Source: an uncultured Spirochaetaceae bacterium
GTDB lineage: Bacteria > Spirochaetota > Spirochaetia > Sphaerochaetales > Sphaerochaetaceae
NCBI GenBank assembly: GCA_944389295.1
Contig: CALXLV010000016.1
Location: 57,516-121,515 of the forward strand
Length of the DNA stretch: 64,000 nucleotides
Direction: 5' to 3'
The notes below the pieces were generated by a model. That model was not told where the DNA came from, ran no database searches, and saw nothing but the letters and a program-made list of their open reading frames with translations. A program made the position numbers and the translations under genes. How positions within the stretch are numbered: position 1 is the stretch's first letter; each line of letters starts with the position of its first letter. Shown here piece by piece: positions 18,543 to 27,737 of the stretch.

Positions 18543-20192
18543 TTAGTTCATCTCGACAACGCTTTTGTCATAATCCTCTGGCGGAACAAATCCGAGAAGA
18601 TTCATGCATGTCGCCGCGATGGACGATATTCCCAGTCCTTCGTTGAGAGTCTTTGAATACTCTCCGCTATACTCAGGATCATAGATGATGCAGGGGACAG
18701 GATTGAGGGAGTGGGAAGTCTTTGCCTTGGGCTCGCCGTTCTCCTTTGTCTTGACTCCGCCCTTCTTGTCATGCTCGTACATATCATCGGCATTGCCGTG
18801 ATCAGCGGTGACGACCATGATTCCTCCGGCCTTCTCTATCGCCGCCCTGAGCCTTCCGATCTGGAGATCCATAGCCTCCATCGAGCAGACTACGGCCTCA
18901 AAGACGCCTGTGTGTCCGACCATGTCGCCGTTGGGATAGTTGAGCTTGATGAAATCCCACTTTCCGCTCTCGATCTCCTCGATCACACGGTCTGTGATCT
19001 CCGCGCACTTCATCCACGGTCTCTGCTCAAAAGGAACCTTGTCGGACGGAATCTCGACATACTCCTCGAGCTTCTCATCGAACTTTCCGGAGCGGTTGCC
19101 GTTGAAGAAGTAGGTGACGTGTCCGAACTTCTGCGTCTCAGATATTGAGAACTGCCTGACGCCGGAGGCGCAGAGATACTCAGCCATAACCCTGTCGATG
19201 GCAGGGGGAGAGACAAGATACTGATGGGGGATGTGAAGATCGCCGTCATACTCCATCATTCCCGCATACTCCACCTTGGGCCATCTCTTTCTGTCGAACT
19301 CGCTGAAATCAGGCTCGTCGAACGCTCTTGAGAGCTCTATCGCCCTGTCTCCGCGGAAGTTGAAGAGGATGACGGAATCACCATCATTTATGGTTCCTAT
19401 AGGCTTTCCGTCCTTGGCGATGACGAATGGAGGAAGATCCTGATCGATCGCGCCTGTCTCTTTGCGGAGCGTCTCGATGGCCTCGTGAGCGGAAGTGAAC
19501 ATGCGGCCCTCTCCAAGCACATGCGTCTCCCATCCCTTTCTGACCATATCCCAGTCAGCGTTGTAGCGGTCCATCGTTATCACCATTCTTCCGCCGCCTG
19601 ATGCGATCGCAGCATCGAAAGTGCCGTCGGCGGAGAGTTCCGCAAGATACTCTGCGAAAGGATCGAAGTAATCGAGAGCCGACATCTCTCCTACATCGCG
19701 TCCGTCAAGGAGAGCATGCACGCGCACGCGCTTCACGCCCTCTTTCTTCGCTTCCGCGACCATCGCCTTGAGGTGATCTATATGTGAATGCACATTGCCG
19801 TCGGAGAGAAGTCCGATGAAGTGGAGAGTCGATCCGTTCTTCTTAACGTTGGCTATCAGCTTCTGCCATGTGGCACCGAGGAACATATCGCCTGATACTA
19901 TGGCGTTGGAGACGAGCTTTGCTCCCTGTGCGAATACGCGTCCGCATCCCATGGCGTTGTGTCCGACCTCGCTGTTTCCCATATCGGCATCGGAGGGAAG
20001 TCCTACCGCTGTTCCATGTGCTTTCAGCTTTGTCCAAGGACATGTCGCATAAAGCGAGTCGAGATTCTTCGTCATAGCATCCGCTACGGCATCCCCTTCC
20101 TTATACTTACCGAAGCCAACACCGTCCATGATGACGAGCATCACCGGTCCGCGGCGCTGGATACGGCCATTCTTCTTCAAAGGCTCTATCAT
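18543..20192 (-). CDS. gpmI: Cofactor-independent phosphoglycerate mutase
   Basis: Interconverts 3- and 2-phosphoglycerate in glycolysis, using two manganese ions and no bisphosphoglycerate. The 549 residues show the metal-binding LVIMDGVGFG, the phospho-serine loop DADMGNSEVGHNAMG, LLSDGNVHSHIDHL, HALLDGRDV and the C-terminal VTADHGNADDMYEHD. AGGAGGAG precedes the ATG. It is followed by a strong terminator. The gene lies 39 bases downstream of the aminopeptidase gene on the same strand. Confidence 0.97.
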   Translation of the reverse strand: MIEPLKKNGRIQRRGPVMLVIMDGVGFGKYKEGDAVADAMTKNLDSLYATCPWTKLKAHGTAVGLPSDADMGNSEVGHNAMGCGRVFAQGAKLVSNAIVSGDMFLGATWQKLIANVKKNGSTLHFIGLLSDGNVHSHIDHLKAMVAEAKKEGVKRVRVHALLDGRDVGEMSALDYFDPFAEYLAELSADGTFDAAIASGGGRMVITMDRYNADWDMVRKGWETHVLGEGRMFTSAHEAIETLRKETGAIDQDLPPFVIAKDGKPIGTINDGDSVILFNFRGDRAIELSRAFDEPDFSEFDRKRWPKVEYAGMMEYDGDLHIPHQYLVSPPAIDRVMAEYLCASGVRQFSISETQKFGHVTYFFNGNRSGKFDEKLEEYVEIPSDKVPFEQRPWMKCAEITDRVIEEIESGKWDFIKLNYPNGDMVGHTGVFEAVVCSMEAMDLQIGRLRAAIEKAGGIMVVTADHGNADDMYEHDKKGGVKTKENGEPKAKTSHSLNPVPCIIYDPEYSGEYSKTLNEGLGISSIAATCMNLLGFVPPEDYDKSVVEMN

Positions 20193-20231
20193 AAAGCTCC
20201 TCCTGATAAGACAATATACAGCAAACCCGCG

Positions 20232-22019
20232 TCACTCTCCAACACCCTTCCGCAGAGGCTGGACAATCTTCTCCAGCCAGCGGGCAGCGGAGGGCTCCAC
20301 AAGTTCTTTCAGCGTGCTGTATATACGGCTGTGATAAGCGTTTATCTGATCAATCTCTTCGTCAGTGAGGAGAGAGAGATCGATGAGCTTCTTTTCATAC
20401 GGAACAAGAGTGAGCACCTCGAATGAGTAGAATACACCGAAGGAGTTCTCCTCTTCCTCCTTCACTGCTATGAGGTTCTCTATCCTTATTCCATGCTTGC
20501 CTTCACGGTAAACACCCGGCTCATCTGAGATTACCATTCTAGGGCGGAGAGGTACATCTATCAGCGCTGATGATATCCTCTGGGGGCCTTCATGGACATT
20601 CAGAAGGCATCCAACACCATGCCCTGTGCCATGGAAGAAGTTCTCTCCATACTGCCACAGGAACTGTTTCGCGAGCACATCGAGCTGCACGCCCCTCGTG
20701 CCTTTAGGGAATTTCTGCCTTGAGAGCGCAAGATGGCCTTTGAGTACAAGAGTGTAATCCCTCCTCTCCTCATCCGACGGCTCTCCGCCGAAGAGCAGCG
20801 TTCTCGTTATATCCGTGGTTCCGAAACTGAACTGCGAACCTGTGTCGAGAACGAGAAGCCCCTCTCCGTCTATCGCCTTGCTGTTCTCTTCATCCGCTCT
20901 GTAATGGCACATAGCTCCGTTTTCCCTGAATGCGGAGATCGGCTCAAAAGAAGGTTCTATGTATCCGGGAATCTTCTTTCTCTCCTTCTCAAGAAGCGAA
21001 GCGATTTCCGCCTCATCATATCTTCCGTTCCTGTCCAGCTTCGAGAGGAAATTCACATAGGCTGCGGCATCATAGATATGCGCAAGACGCATTCCCTTCA
21101 TCTCAGCCTCGTTCTTTTCCGCTTTCAGCCCGGTAGAGATGTCTGGCCCTGTCACATTCTTCTTTCCCGAGAGAACAGGAGCGAAGAGCTGTGAGTTTCT
21201 CTCCGGTGAGTAGTATCCAGCTCCCTTGGCAAGCGTGCGCAGATCATTCACGGCATTCTCATACGGCCTTACCTCAAACGACTTTCTGAGCGATGAGAGA
21301 AGCGTCCTGTCAAACCTCTCCTTATCTATGAAAATGACAGCCTTTGAAAGGGATATGAAGAGATATGAGACAAATACGGGGCTGCATGGGACATCATCCG
21401 CACGGAGATTCGTTATCCAGGCGATATCATCAAGAGAGGAGATAAACGTCCATCTCACCCCCTTCTTCCTAAGCTCATCCCTTACCGCGGCAAGTTTCTT
21501 TTCCGCAGTAAGACCAGAATACTCTGCATCCATCTTCCAGCAGTGAGTGCAGGGAACAGAAGGACGGCCGTTCCAGATCGGGGAGAGAAGATCATCAGCG
21601 GCCTCAAGGACTATGCCTTTCTCAGAAAGCCTTTTTGAAAGCCCGGAGAAAGATGCGATGGAAATACTCTCAGCCGCCACACCGACTTTCTCTCCTCTGC
21701 TGAGATTTGCGGAAAGCCACTCCTCGGGAGAGGGATATCCCTCTGTACCGAGCTTCATAAGGCGGTACTCAGTCCCTTCGATCTCCTTCTCTCCCTGTAT
21801 GAAATAGCGGCTGTCCACCCAGAGAAGGGCCTCATTCATCGTGACGATGACAGTCCCTGCCGAACCTGTGAAGCCGGAGATAAACTCCCTCGTTCTCCAT
21901 CTCGGGGCAGTGTATTCGCTCAGATGGGGATCTGTTCCCGTTATTATGAAAGCATCAAGTCCTCTTTCCCTCAGCTCTGCCCGCAGAGCCTCTGCTCTTT
22001 CCGCGATCTTTCCTGTCAT
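20232..22019 (-). CDS. Xaa-Pro aminopeptidase (M24B, long type)
   Basis: Removes N-terminal residues that precede proline. It is the long 595-residue eukaryote-like aminopeptidase P form, with two creatinase-type N-terminal domains (TDPHLSEYTAPRWRTREFIS and SLDDIAWITNLRADD). The pita-bread catalytic domain has the metal ligands in LVLDTGSQFSFGTTDITRT, GTGHGVGCLLNVHEGP and ISDEPGVYREGKHGIRIEN. Start 22019 is chosen over 22058 because GGAAAGGAGG lies just upstream. Its start overlaps the end of lgt by 65 bases. Confidence 0.95.
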   Translation of the reverse strand: MTGKIAERAEALRAELRERGLDAFIITGTDPHLSEYTAPRWRTREFISGFTGSAGTVIVTMNEALLWVDSRYFIQGEKEIEGTEYRLMKLGTEGYPSPEEWLSANLSRGEKVGVAAESISIASFSGLSKRLSEKGIVLEAADDLLSPIWNGRPSVPCTHCWKMDAEYSGLTAEKKLAAVRDELRKKGVRWTFISSLDDIAWITNLRADDVPCSPVFVSYLFISLSKAVIFIDKERFDRTLLSSLRKSFEVRPYENAVNDLRTLAKGAGYYSPERNSQLFAPVLSGKKNVTGPDISTGLKAEKNEAEMKGMRLAHIYDAAAYVNFLSKLDRNGRYDEAEIASLLEKERKKIPGYIEPSFEPISAFRENGAMCHYRADEENSKAIDGEGLLVLDTGSQFSFGTTDITRTLLFGGEPSDEERRDYTLVLKGHLALSRQKFPKGTRGVQLDVLAKQFLWQYGENFFHGTGHGVGCLLNVHEGPQRISSALIDVPLRPRMVISDEPGVYREGKHGIRIENLIAVKEEEENSFGVFYSFEVLTLVPYEKKLIDLSLLTDEEIDQINAYHSRIYSTLKELVEPSAARWLEKIVQPLRKGVGE

Positions 22020-22995
22020 TGCAATCCTCCTTTCCTTTAGGGCCGTGCCTGACTGCAAGAAGCACAGCGAGAAGCACCGCTCCAGATAATATCATGAGAA
22101 AACAGAAAACCTGTCCCTTTGAGATATTGAGAAAGGACTGGAACAGCGCGATGTTATCGCTCTCGCTTCCGAGGGCAAGCACATAGCCGATATCTGCATC
22201 GGGCTGCCTGCAGTACTCTATGAAGAAGCGGAAGAGCCCGTATCCCATCAGATAGAACGAGAACACAGTCCCGTCGGGAAGCGAACGTCTCAGCTTCCAA
22301 GGTCTTATCACAAACCAGAGAATCAGAAAGAGCACGATGCCCTCAAAGAGCGCTTCATAGAGCTGCGAAGGATGGCGGGGAAGATTCAGCACGTCCCCGA
22401 TCTGATAGCTCATTCCCACTCTGTCAGCGATATTCCTCACCCACTCATTCTCAGAGGAGAAGCCGGGAGCTGTCGGGAACACCATTCCCCATGGCACTGC
22501 GGTGACTCTCCCGTAGAGCTCAGCGTTGATGAAGTTGCCGAGCCTGCCGAACGTATAACCCAGAGGAATACCTGCTGTGGTGATGTCCGTTATCTTCATC
22601 AGGCTGCGGTGGTGGATGCGGCAGTAAACCGCTCCTCCCAGAAGTGCTCCGACGATTCCCCCGTGATAGCTCATCCCCGGAAGCCCGACAAACTTTCCGT
22701 CACGGAAAGGCCAGAAGATCATCCAGGGATGCGTGAGATAATATGAGGCATCACTGTAGAAAAGCACCGAAAAAAGGCGCGCAAAGATCAACAGTCCGAG
22801 AATGCCGCAGAAGAAGAAGCTCTGGCTCTCATCGGCGGACATCTCAATCACGCCGTCGTTCCTGCACTGATAACGGAAAAGCAGATAGGCGATGAAGAAT
22901 GCGACGAGATACATCACCGCGTACCACCTCACCGGCAGGGCATCTATCACGAACGGATCGATCCATGAAGGATAATCAACGTAGAGGGCAAGCAT
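21955..22995 (-). CDS. lgt: Prolipoprotein diacylglyceryl transferase
   Basis: Transfers diacylglycerol from phosphatidylglycerol to the lipobox cysteine of prolipoproteins in the inner membrane. It has about seven helices, the conserved GLPGMSYHGGIVGALLG, the Lgt signature GRLGNFINAELYG, and RHPSQLYEALFEG. The 346-residue chain ends in a charged tail (KGKEDCNDRKDRGKSRG) that overlaps the aminopeptidase start by 65 bases. A TTGCAT-17-TAAACT promoter lies six bases before the ATG and there is no Shine-Dalgarno site. It is divergent from the S41 protease gene. Confidence 0.96.
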   Translation of the reverse strand: MLALYVDYPSWIDPFVIDALPVRWYAVMYLVAFFIAYLLFRYQCRNDGVIEMSADESQSFFFCGILGLLIFARLFSVLFYSDASYYLTHPWMIFWPFRDGKFVGLPGMSYHGGIVGALLGGAVYCRIHHRSLMKITDITTAGIPLGYTFGRLGNFINAELYGRVTAVPWGMVFPTAPGFSSENEWVRNIADRVGMSYQIGDVLNLPRHPSQLYEALFEGIVLFLILWFVIRPWKLRRSLPDGTVFSFYLMGYGLFRFFIEYCRQPDADIGYVLALGSESDNIALFQSFLNISKGQVFCFLMILSGAVLLAVLLAVRHGPKGKEDCNDRKDRGKSRGSAGRAEGKRT

Positions 22996-23001
22996 GGGAT
23001 A

Positions 23002-23030
23002 AGTTTAACCCTATGGCAGATGCGATGCAA
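23002..23030 (-). promoter_or_regulatory. Leaderless-type promoter of lgt
   Basis: On the minus strand, TTGCAT (23025-23030), 17 bases, TAAACT (23002-23007), then six bases to the ATG at 22995. It faces the S41 protease promoter within 65 bases. Confidence 0.55.
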
Positions 23031-23048
23031 ACACACCGCCTCTGGTGC

Positions 23049-23054
23049 TATAGT
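23049..23054 (+). promoter_or_regulatory. -10 element of S41 protease gene, leaderless spacing
   Basis: TATAGT, then six bases (ATGCTC) to the ATG at 23061. No Shine-Dalgarno sequence; the -35 is weak (TGCAAA at 23026-23031). Confidence 0.55.
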
Positions 23055-23060
23055 ATGCTC

Positions 23061-24479
23061 ATGAGAAGATTATCACTCGCCATCATGCTCATCATCTCGA
23101 TGGCGATGCTCAGTGCCGGCGCTGAGCATGAGTACACACCATCTCCGTCGCAGATACCGGCGCACCTCTCATCAGGAACGGCGGAAGCGAGGAGCATCTC
23201 CTCGATACTCTACTCACTCGGCAATCTCTACGCCTATCTGGATACCAACTTCCTCTACGACATAGACAGCAGCGAGATGGAGACAGAGCTAATCTCGGCG
23301 ATGATAGATTCGCTCGGCGATATGTATTCCTACTATATAACGCCGGAGGATGCCGCCGATTTCATGGAGGAATCTGAAGGGGAATATGTCGGAATCGGGA
23401 CATATCTTACCAAGATGAACCCTGCTTACGCAGACCCTTCCGACCCGGAAACCTACATGGTGATAATAGCCTCTCCCTTCCCGGGAGGACCCGCGGACAG
23501 GGCTAATCTGCGCCCCAGAGATATGATAAGCGCCGTAAACGGGGAGGATGTATCATCACTCACCGCAACCGAAGCATCACGGCTGCTGAAAGGACATCCG
23601 GGAGAGGATCTCACGCTGACGGTGCACAGAGGAACAGCAGTATTCGATATAACGCTCCAGCCTGAGAAGGTCACGACGCCGTCCACTGCATCGGGAATCA
23701 TCGCGGACGGAACGGGATACATAGCGATATACTCATTCTCGCTCACTACAGGAGACTCTGTAAGAAAGGACATTGAGAAGCTGCTGGATGAAGGCGCCGA
23801 CCGTTTGATAATAGACCTGAGAAACAACGGAGGTGGCACGGTACAGAGCGCTCTCGAGATAGCCGACATGTTCCTCTCATCAGGAACAATGCTCGACACT
23901 AGATACAAACCTGTCTCGGGCAGGAGGGAGGAGATAGTCACAGCGCAGAAAGGCACTCTGGTTCCGGCCGAGATGCCTCTCGTGCTTCTCGTGAACGGAG
24001 GAACAGCATCCTCGAGCGAGATACTGACTGGAGCCCTCAAGGACAACGGAAGGGCAGCAGTCATAGGAAGCCAGACGTTCGGAAAGGGAATCTCACAGGA
24101 GATAAGGCCATACAGAGGCGGCTTCATACAGATAACGACAGGACACTTCTACACACCCTCCGGAAATGACATACACGAAGTTGGAATCACCCCTGACATA
24201 CTGGTAGAAGAACCTGAATATACCGATGAGGAGATGGAGGCGTTCGAGGAGTTCATGAAGGAGGACAAATTCTCCTCATACATCGAAGAGCATCCGGAAT
24301 ACACGAAGGAAAACATAGAGGCTTTCGCCAATCTCTACAGTGAAAGCGGCGTCCCGCAGGACCTTCTCCGCGTGCTGATAAGAAACGAATACATCTACTC
24401 AATGGACTACAGCGAAAGACCTGTGGCGGATATCTGGTTCGACCCCTTCATCTCGAAGGCGCTGGAGGTGCTCTCATGA
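23061..24479 (+). CDS. S41 C-terminal processing peptidase
   Basis: An exported serine protease of 472 residues. A signal peptide (MRRLSLAIMLIISMAMLSAG) is followed by a PDZ domain (SPFPGGPADRANLRPRDMIS). The protease core has the catalytic serine in NGGTASSSEILTG and the lysine in TFGKGISQEIR. Members trim periplasmic or cell-wall-related proteins. The frame opens at 22899, but the signal peptide and the -10 box place the start at 23061 (23055 also possible). Its stop overlaps rsmE by four bases. Confidence 0.93.
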   Translation: MRRLSLAIMLIISMAMLSAGAEHEYTPSPSQIPAHLSSGTAEARSISSILYSLGNLYAYLDTNFLYDIDSSEMETELISAMIDSLGDMYSYYITPEDAADFMEESEGEYVGIGTYLTKMNPAYADPSDPETYMVIIASPFPGGPADRANLRPRDMISAVNGEDVSSLTATEASRLLKGHPGEDLTLTVHRGTAVFDITLQPEKVTTPSTASGIIADGTGYIAIYSFSLTTGDSVRKDIEKLLDEGADRLIIDLRNNGGGTVQSALEIADMFLSSGTMLDTRYKPVSGRREEIVTAQKGTLVPAEMPLVLLVNGGTASSSEILTGALKDNGRAAVIGSQTFGKGISQEIRPYRGGFIQITTGHFYTPSGNDIHEVGITPDILVEEPEYTDEEMEAFEEFMKEDKFSSYIEEHPEYTKENIEAFANLYSESGVPQDLLRVLIRNEYIYSMDYSERPVADIWFDPFISKALEVLS

Positions 24480-25204
24480 GGGTATTCCTCCTGAGAAACG
24501 CGGCAAGCTCCATATATCCCCTCTCGTCAAAGGAGAAGAACTACCTCTTCAATGTCCTCAGGCTGAAAGTAAACGACGTATTCACCGCAAAGGACAGCGA
24601 AGAGAGATACTACAAGGCATTTCTCTTCGACGGAGATACGATAACCCTTGAGCCCTCAGATAATCCGGAGGAGACCCTTCTCGACGGGCTCTCATCATAC
24701 AGAGGACCGTTCATACCGATAAGCATGTTCGTTTCTGTCCTGAAAGGCCGCAGGAACGAGATTGAGGCCAGAGCTCTCACTGAAATGGGCGTGAAGAGGA
24801 TAATCCTGATGGAGACGGAGTTCACTCAGGAGAAGCTGAAGGAACACTCTCTGGATAGGATAAAGGCAATCATACGCGAGGCTGTCCAGCAGTCAGGAAG
24901 CAGGGAACCCGAGCTGATCGGGCCGGTCTCCTTCAAAGATGCCGTTGATCTTGCGGATGGGGTTCCTCTTCTTCTCCACCAGAGCATTCTCTCATCAACA
25001 TCATCCCTTTCAGAGATTCTTGAGAAAGGAAAAACCGATGCCGTATCCGCATTCATAGGTCCGGAAGGAGGATTCTCCGGCAAGGAGTGCGTTTACGCGG
25101 AGGAGAAAGGCCTCCTGCCTGTGCTCCTGAACACCAGCATCCTCCGTTCCGAGACTGCCGCAATCTACACCGCCGCGGCGATACAGGCGATTCTGCAGAA
25201 CTGA
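24476..25204 (+). CDS. rsmE: 16S rRNA m3U1498 methyltransferase
   Basis: SPOUT-class methyltransferase for U1498 of 16S rRNA. The 242 residues contain an N-terminal PUA-like part (KEKNYLFNVLRLKVND), then EARALTEMGVKRIILMETEF, and the S-adenosylmethionine knot FIGPEGGFSGKE with ILRSETAAIYTAAAI. The ATG overlaps the TGA of the S41 protease (ATGA), so the two are coupled. Confidence 0.95.
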   Translation: MRVFLLRNAASSIYPLSSKEKNYLFNVLRLKVNDVFTAKDSEERYYKAFLFDGDTITLEPSDNPEETLLDGLSSYRGPFIPISMFVSVLKGRRNEIEARALTEMGVKRIILMETEFTQEKLKEHSLDRIKAIIREAVQQSGSREPELIGPVSFKDAVDLADGVPLLLHQSILSSTSSLSEILEKGKTDAVSAFIGPEGGFSGKECVYAEEKGLLPVLLNTSILRSETAAIYTAAAIQAILQN

Positions 25205-25301
25205 CTGCAAGGTTACAATACGCGAAATATGTGTAACTTGAGGTGAATAAGACTCTTCACTCATTTTTATCTGCTATTCTGACTGCAGAGGGGGATGGGA
25301 G

Positions 25302-26330
25302 ATGAGGTATATTCTGTTTTCTCTTGGGAGGACGCTCTCCGAGCGGATCTCCGCCGCAGCGGGCGGAAACTGCGTGGAGTGCCCCACTCTGCAGCGTCTG
25401 GCAACGCTCAGATGCAGAAAGGATGACATAATCATCGCGCACGCAGCGGCACTGACTCAGAGAGATGTTTTCAGAACCGTACACGGACACCGGAGCATGA
25501 TAGTGTTTTCGCAGGCGGATGAGATAAAGGAACATGAACCGCCGTATGTCTCCGGATACACAGTATTTCTCGGTTATGACTTTACGGAAGATGATCTCAG
25601 AAATGCCATGAAGAAGGCATCCGGAGTATCAAAGGTATTCGGAACCGTCGGTGAGAGACTCGTCGGAAGCTCGGTGATAATGGCGGAGACAAGGCGGAGG
25701 ATAGAGAAGGCCGCGGCATCACGCATGCCTGTCCATATAACAGGAGAAACAGGCACGGGAAAAACACTCGCAGCTGAAGAGATACACAGATACTCCTCCG
25801 TAAAGGAGATGATAAGGGAAAGCTGCGGCATTCTCTCCTCAGGGATAGCCGAGAGCGAGATATTCGGTCACAGGAAAGGCGCTTTCTCTGGGGCATCCTC
25901 AGACAGGGAAGGCCTCATCGCAGAGGCGGACGGTTCAACCCTCTTTCTGGATGAGGTGCAGGATCTGAGCCTTGAGATGCAGTCTAAGCTGCTGAGAGTG
26001 ATAGAAACAGGAGAGTACAGGCCGCTTGGTTCGGATAAAGTCAGACACTCCTCTTTCCGCCTTATAACGGCATCCAGCGTAGGATTGAAAACTTTAGTTG
26101 AAGAGAAAAGAATGCGCAGGGATTTCTACTACCGCATAGGATTCATGAACATAAGGATGCCTTCTCTTTCGGAACACATGGAGGACATTCCGGAGCTTAT
26201 TGGAAGATTCGAGGAGGAGAATGGCTACGAGAAAAGAATCTCCGACTTCTCCCCTTTCATGCATGATTATCCCGGCAACGTCAGAGAACTTTACAGGGAA
26301 GTCATGGTGTACCACCAGGAAAACGGATGA
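25302..26330 (+). CDS. Sigma-54-interaction AAA+ protein without HTH
   Basis: A 342-residue protein. The first 110 residues (MRYILFSLGRTLSERISAAA) are an unassigned domain, perhaps a degenerate receiver. Then comes a sigma-54 activator AAA+ module with Walker A GETGTGKT, the polymerase loop as FGHRKGAFSGAS (GAFTGA with Ser for Thr), Walker B STLFLDEVQDL and RRDFYYRIGFMNIRMPSL. It ends at YPGNVRELYREVMVYHQENG, where a Fis-type DNA-binding domain would normally follow. GGGAG precedes the ATG. It may act from solution or depend on a partner. Confidence 0.88.
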   Translation: MRYILFSLGRTLSERISAAAGGNCVECPTLQRLATLRCRKDDIIIAHAAALTQRDVFRTVHGHRSMIVFSQADEIKEHEPPYVSGYTVFLGYDFTEDDLRNAMKKASGVSKVFGTVGERLVGSSVIMAETRRRIEKAAASRMPVHITGETGTGKTLAAEEIHRYSSVKEMIRESCGILSSGIAESEIFGHRKGAFSGASSDREGLIAEADGSTLFLDEVQDLSLEMQSKLLRVIETGEYRPLGSDKVRHSSFRLITASSVGLKTLVEEKRMRRDFYYRIGFMNIRMPSLSEHMEDIPELIGRFEEENGYEKRISDFSPFMHDYPGNVRELYREVMVYHQENG

Positions 26331-26744
26331 GAAAACACTAGAGCCTTTTTCACACGTCAAATATTTTACCTGGGCTAATTACTGTCATGACTGCCAGTTA
26401 AGGGGCTGTGGAAGAAAGAACATCAAGCTGTGGAAAACTTGTGGAAAACTCTGTGGGAAAACGCTTTTCCACATGTGGAAAACGGCAATGAAAACCCCAT
26501 TGAATTTATATAAAATCTATGTTACTGGTCTGTTATCCATTAATATTAAATTTTTATATTACAAATAATTAAATTAAATTATGCAAAACATGCAAAAACC
26601 TCTGGCAATACGGCATCAGGCCTCTGAAAAGGTGTTTTCCACATAGATTCCACAGCCTTGTGGAAAACTTGTGGAAAACCTACATATAGCGTATATCCAT
26701 ACGCCGCGTTGTGCTCACCGCAATCTGAGGATATACTCTCTTCC
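26331..26744. other. Non-coding DnaA-box-rich, AT-rich segment (oriC-like)
   Basis: No gene. Six exact TTTTCCACA boxes occur in either orientation at 26429-26437, 26440-26448, 26465-26473, 26474-26482, 26635-26643 and 26659-26667, with a seventh at 26670-26678. Near-matches lie at 26407-26415 and 26452-26460. Two pairs repeat with an exact 11-base period, and 26465-26482 is a perfect palindrome of two facing boxes. Between the two arrays (about 26500-26600) lies very AT-rich DNA with TTATCCATT. This is the layout of a DnaA-bound origin or a DnaA-titration site. The canonical dnaA-dnaN origin is 10 kb away. Confidence 0.65.
26709..26737 (+). promoter_or_regulatory. Leaderless-type promoter of the PfkB kinase
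   Basis: TTGTGC (26709-26714), 17 bases, TATACT (26732-26737), then seven bases to the ATG at 26745. No Shine-Dalgarno sequence. The rightmost DnaA-like boxes end 30 bases upstream. Confidence 0.6.
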
Positions 26745-27737
26745 ATGGCTGTTTACGGAATAGGAAATCCTCTCATAGACTTCCTCTGCTATGCCGACGA
26801 GAGCGATCTCGAGGCGCTTTCATTAAGCAAGGGCACAATGCTCCTCGTGGATGAGAAGAAGAGGGCGGAAATACTTGAGAGGATGAAAGGCAGGAAAGTC
26901 GTCTGTTCATGCGGCGGCTCATGCCCGAACACGATGGTCACGCTCAGGGCGCTAGGCGTCGAGACGACGCTTGCCGGAGGCATCGGATGCGATGAGTACG
27001 GGAAGATGTACAGGGAGAAGCTCAGGGAGAGCGGAGTGAACGACGAGCTTGTTGAGTTCAGCGCCGCGACAGGAACTTCGATAATACTCCTCACGGAAGA
27101 CAGGGAGCGCACGATGAACACATATCTCGGAGCAAACAGGCTCTACGATGATAAATGCGTAAATCCTGAGAGCGTGAGAAAGGCGGAGCTCTTCTATTTC
27201 ACGGGATATATGTGGGATACGGAGGCACAGAGAAGTGCGGTAAAGAAAGTCCTGGATTATACTAAGGAGAACGGCATAAAGGTAGCCTTCGATCTTGCCG
27301 ACCCGTTTGCTGTGGGAAGATACAGGAAGGATTTCCTCTCAATAGTCGAGAACTTCTGCGACATAGTATTCGCAAACAGCGAAGAGGCGAGATTTCTTCT
27401 CAACAACTACGATGCCTATGAGTGCTGCAGATCGATGGGAAAACTCGCCCCGATCGCAGCTGTGAAAGACGGAAGAAGGGGTTCATGGGTATCTGATAAC
27501 GGCAAACTGACCAGAATACCTCTCTACGGCTCATCAGCTCCCGTGGACACGACGGGAGCCGGGGATACTTATGCTGCAGGTTTTCTTTACGGAATCCTCA
27601 ATGGCCTTACTGCAGAACAGTCCGGAAAGATCGCATCCTACCTCGCAGGAGAGATAACAGGACAGACTGGCGCTCAGTTTGACAAGAAGAAAGCTGAGGA
27701 AGTCAGGAAGGTCATCAGCTCCGGGACTCTTCTCTGA
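26745..27737 (+). CDS. PfkB family carbohydrate kinase
   Basis: A 330-residue ribokinase-like sugar or nucleoside kinase. The N-terminus GIGNPLIDF, the GGSCPNTMVTLRALG substrate motif, GGIGCDEYGK, and the second PfkB signature with the catalytic Asp (PVDTTGAGDTYAAGFLYG) are all present. The sequence is nearest in style to the adenosine kinase-like branch, but the substrate is not certain. The ATG at 26745 is chosen over 26658, which would start inside the DnaA-box array. Its end overlaps the convergent MATE gene by 23 bases. Confidence 0.9.
   Translation: MAVYGIGNPLIDFLCYADESDLEALSLSKGTMLLVDEKKRAEILERMKGRKVVCSCGGSCPNTMVTLRALGVETTLAGGIGCDEYGKMYREKLRESGVNDELVEFSAATGTSIILLTEDRERTMNTYLGANRLYDDKCVNPESVRKAELFYFTGYMWDTEAQRSAVKKVLDYTKENGIKVAFDLADPFAVGRYRKDFLSIVENFCDIVFANSEEARFLLNNYDAYECCRSMGKLAPIAAVKDGRRGSWVSDNGKLTRIPLYGSSAPVDTTGAGDTYAAGFLYGILNGLTAEQSGKIASYLAGEITGQTGAQFDKKKAEEVRKVISSGTLL

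Noticed and set aside
26658..26744. Extended N-terminus of the PfkB kinase
   Set aside because: It would start inside the DnaA-box array, and homology begins at MAVYGIGNP.
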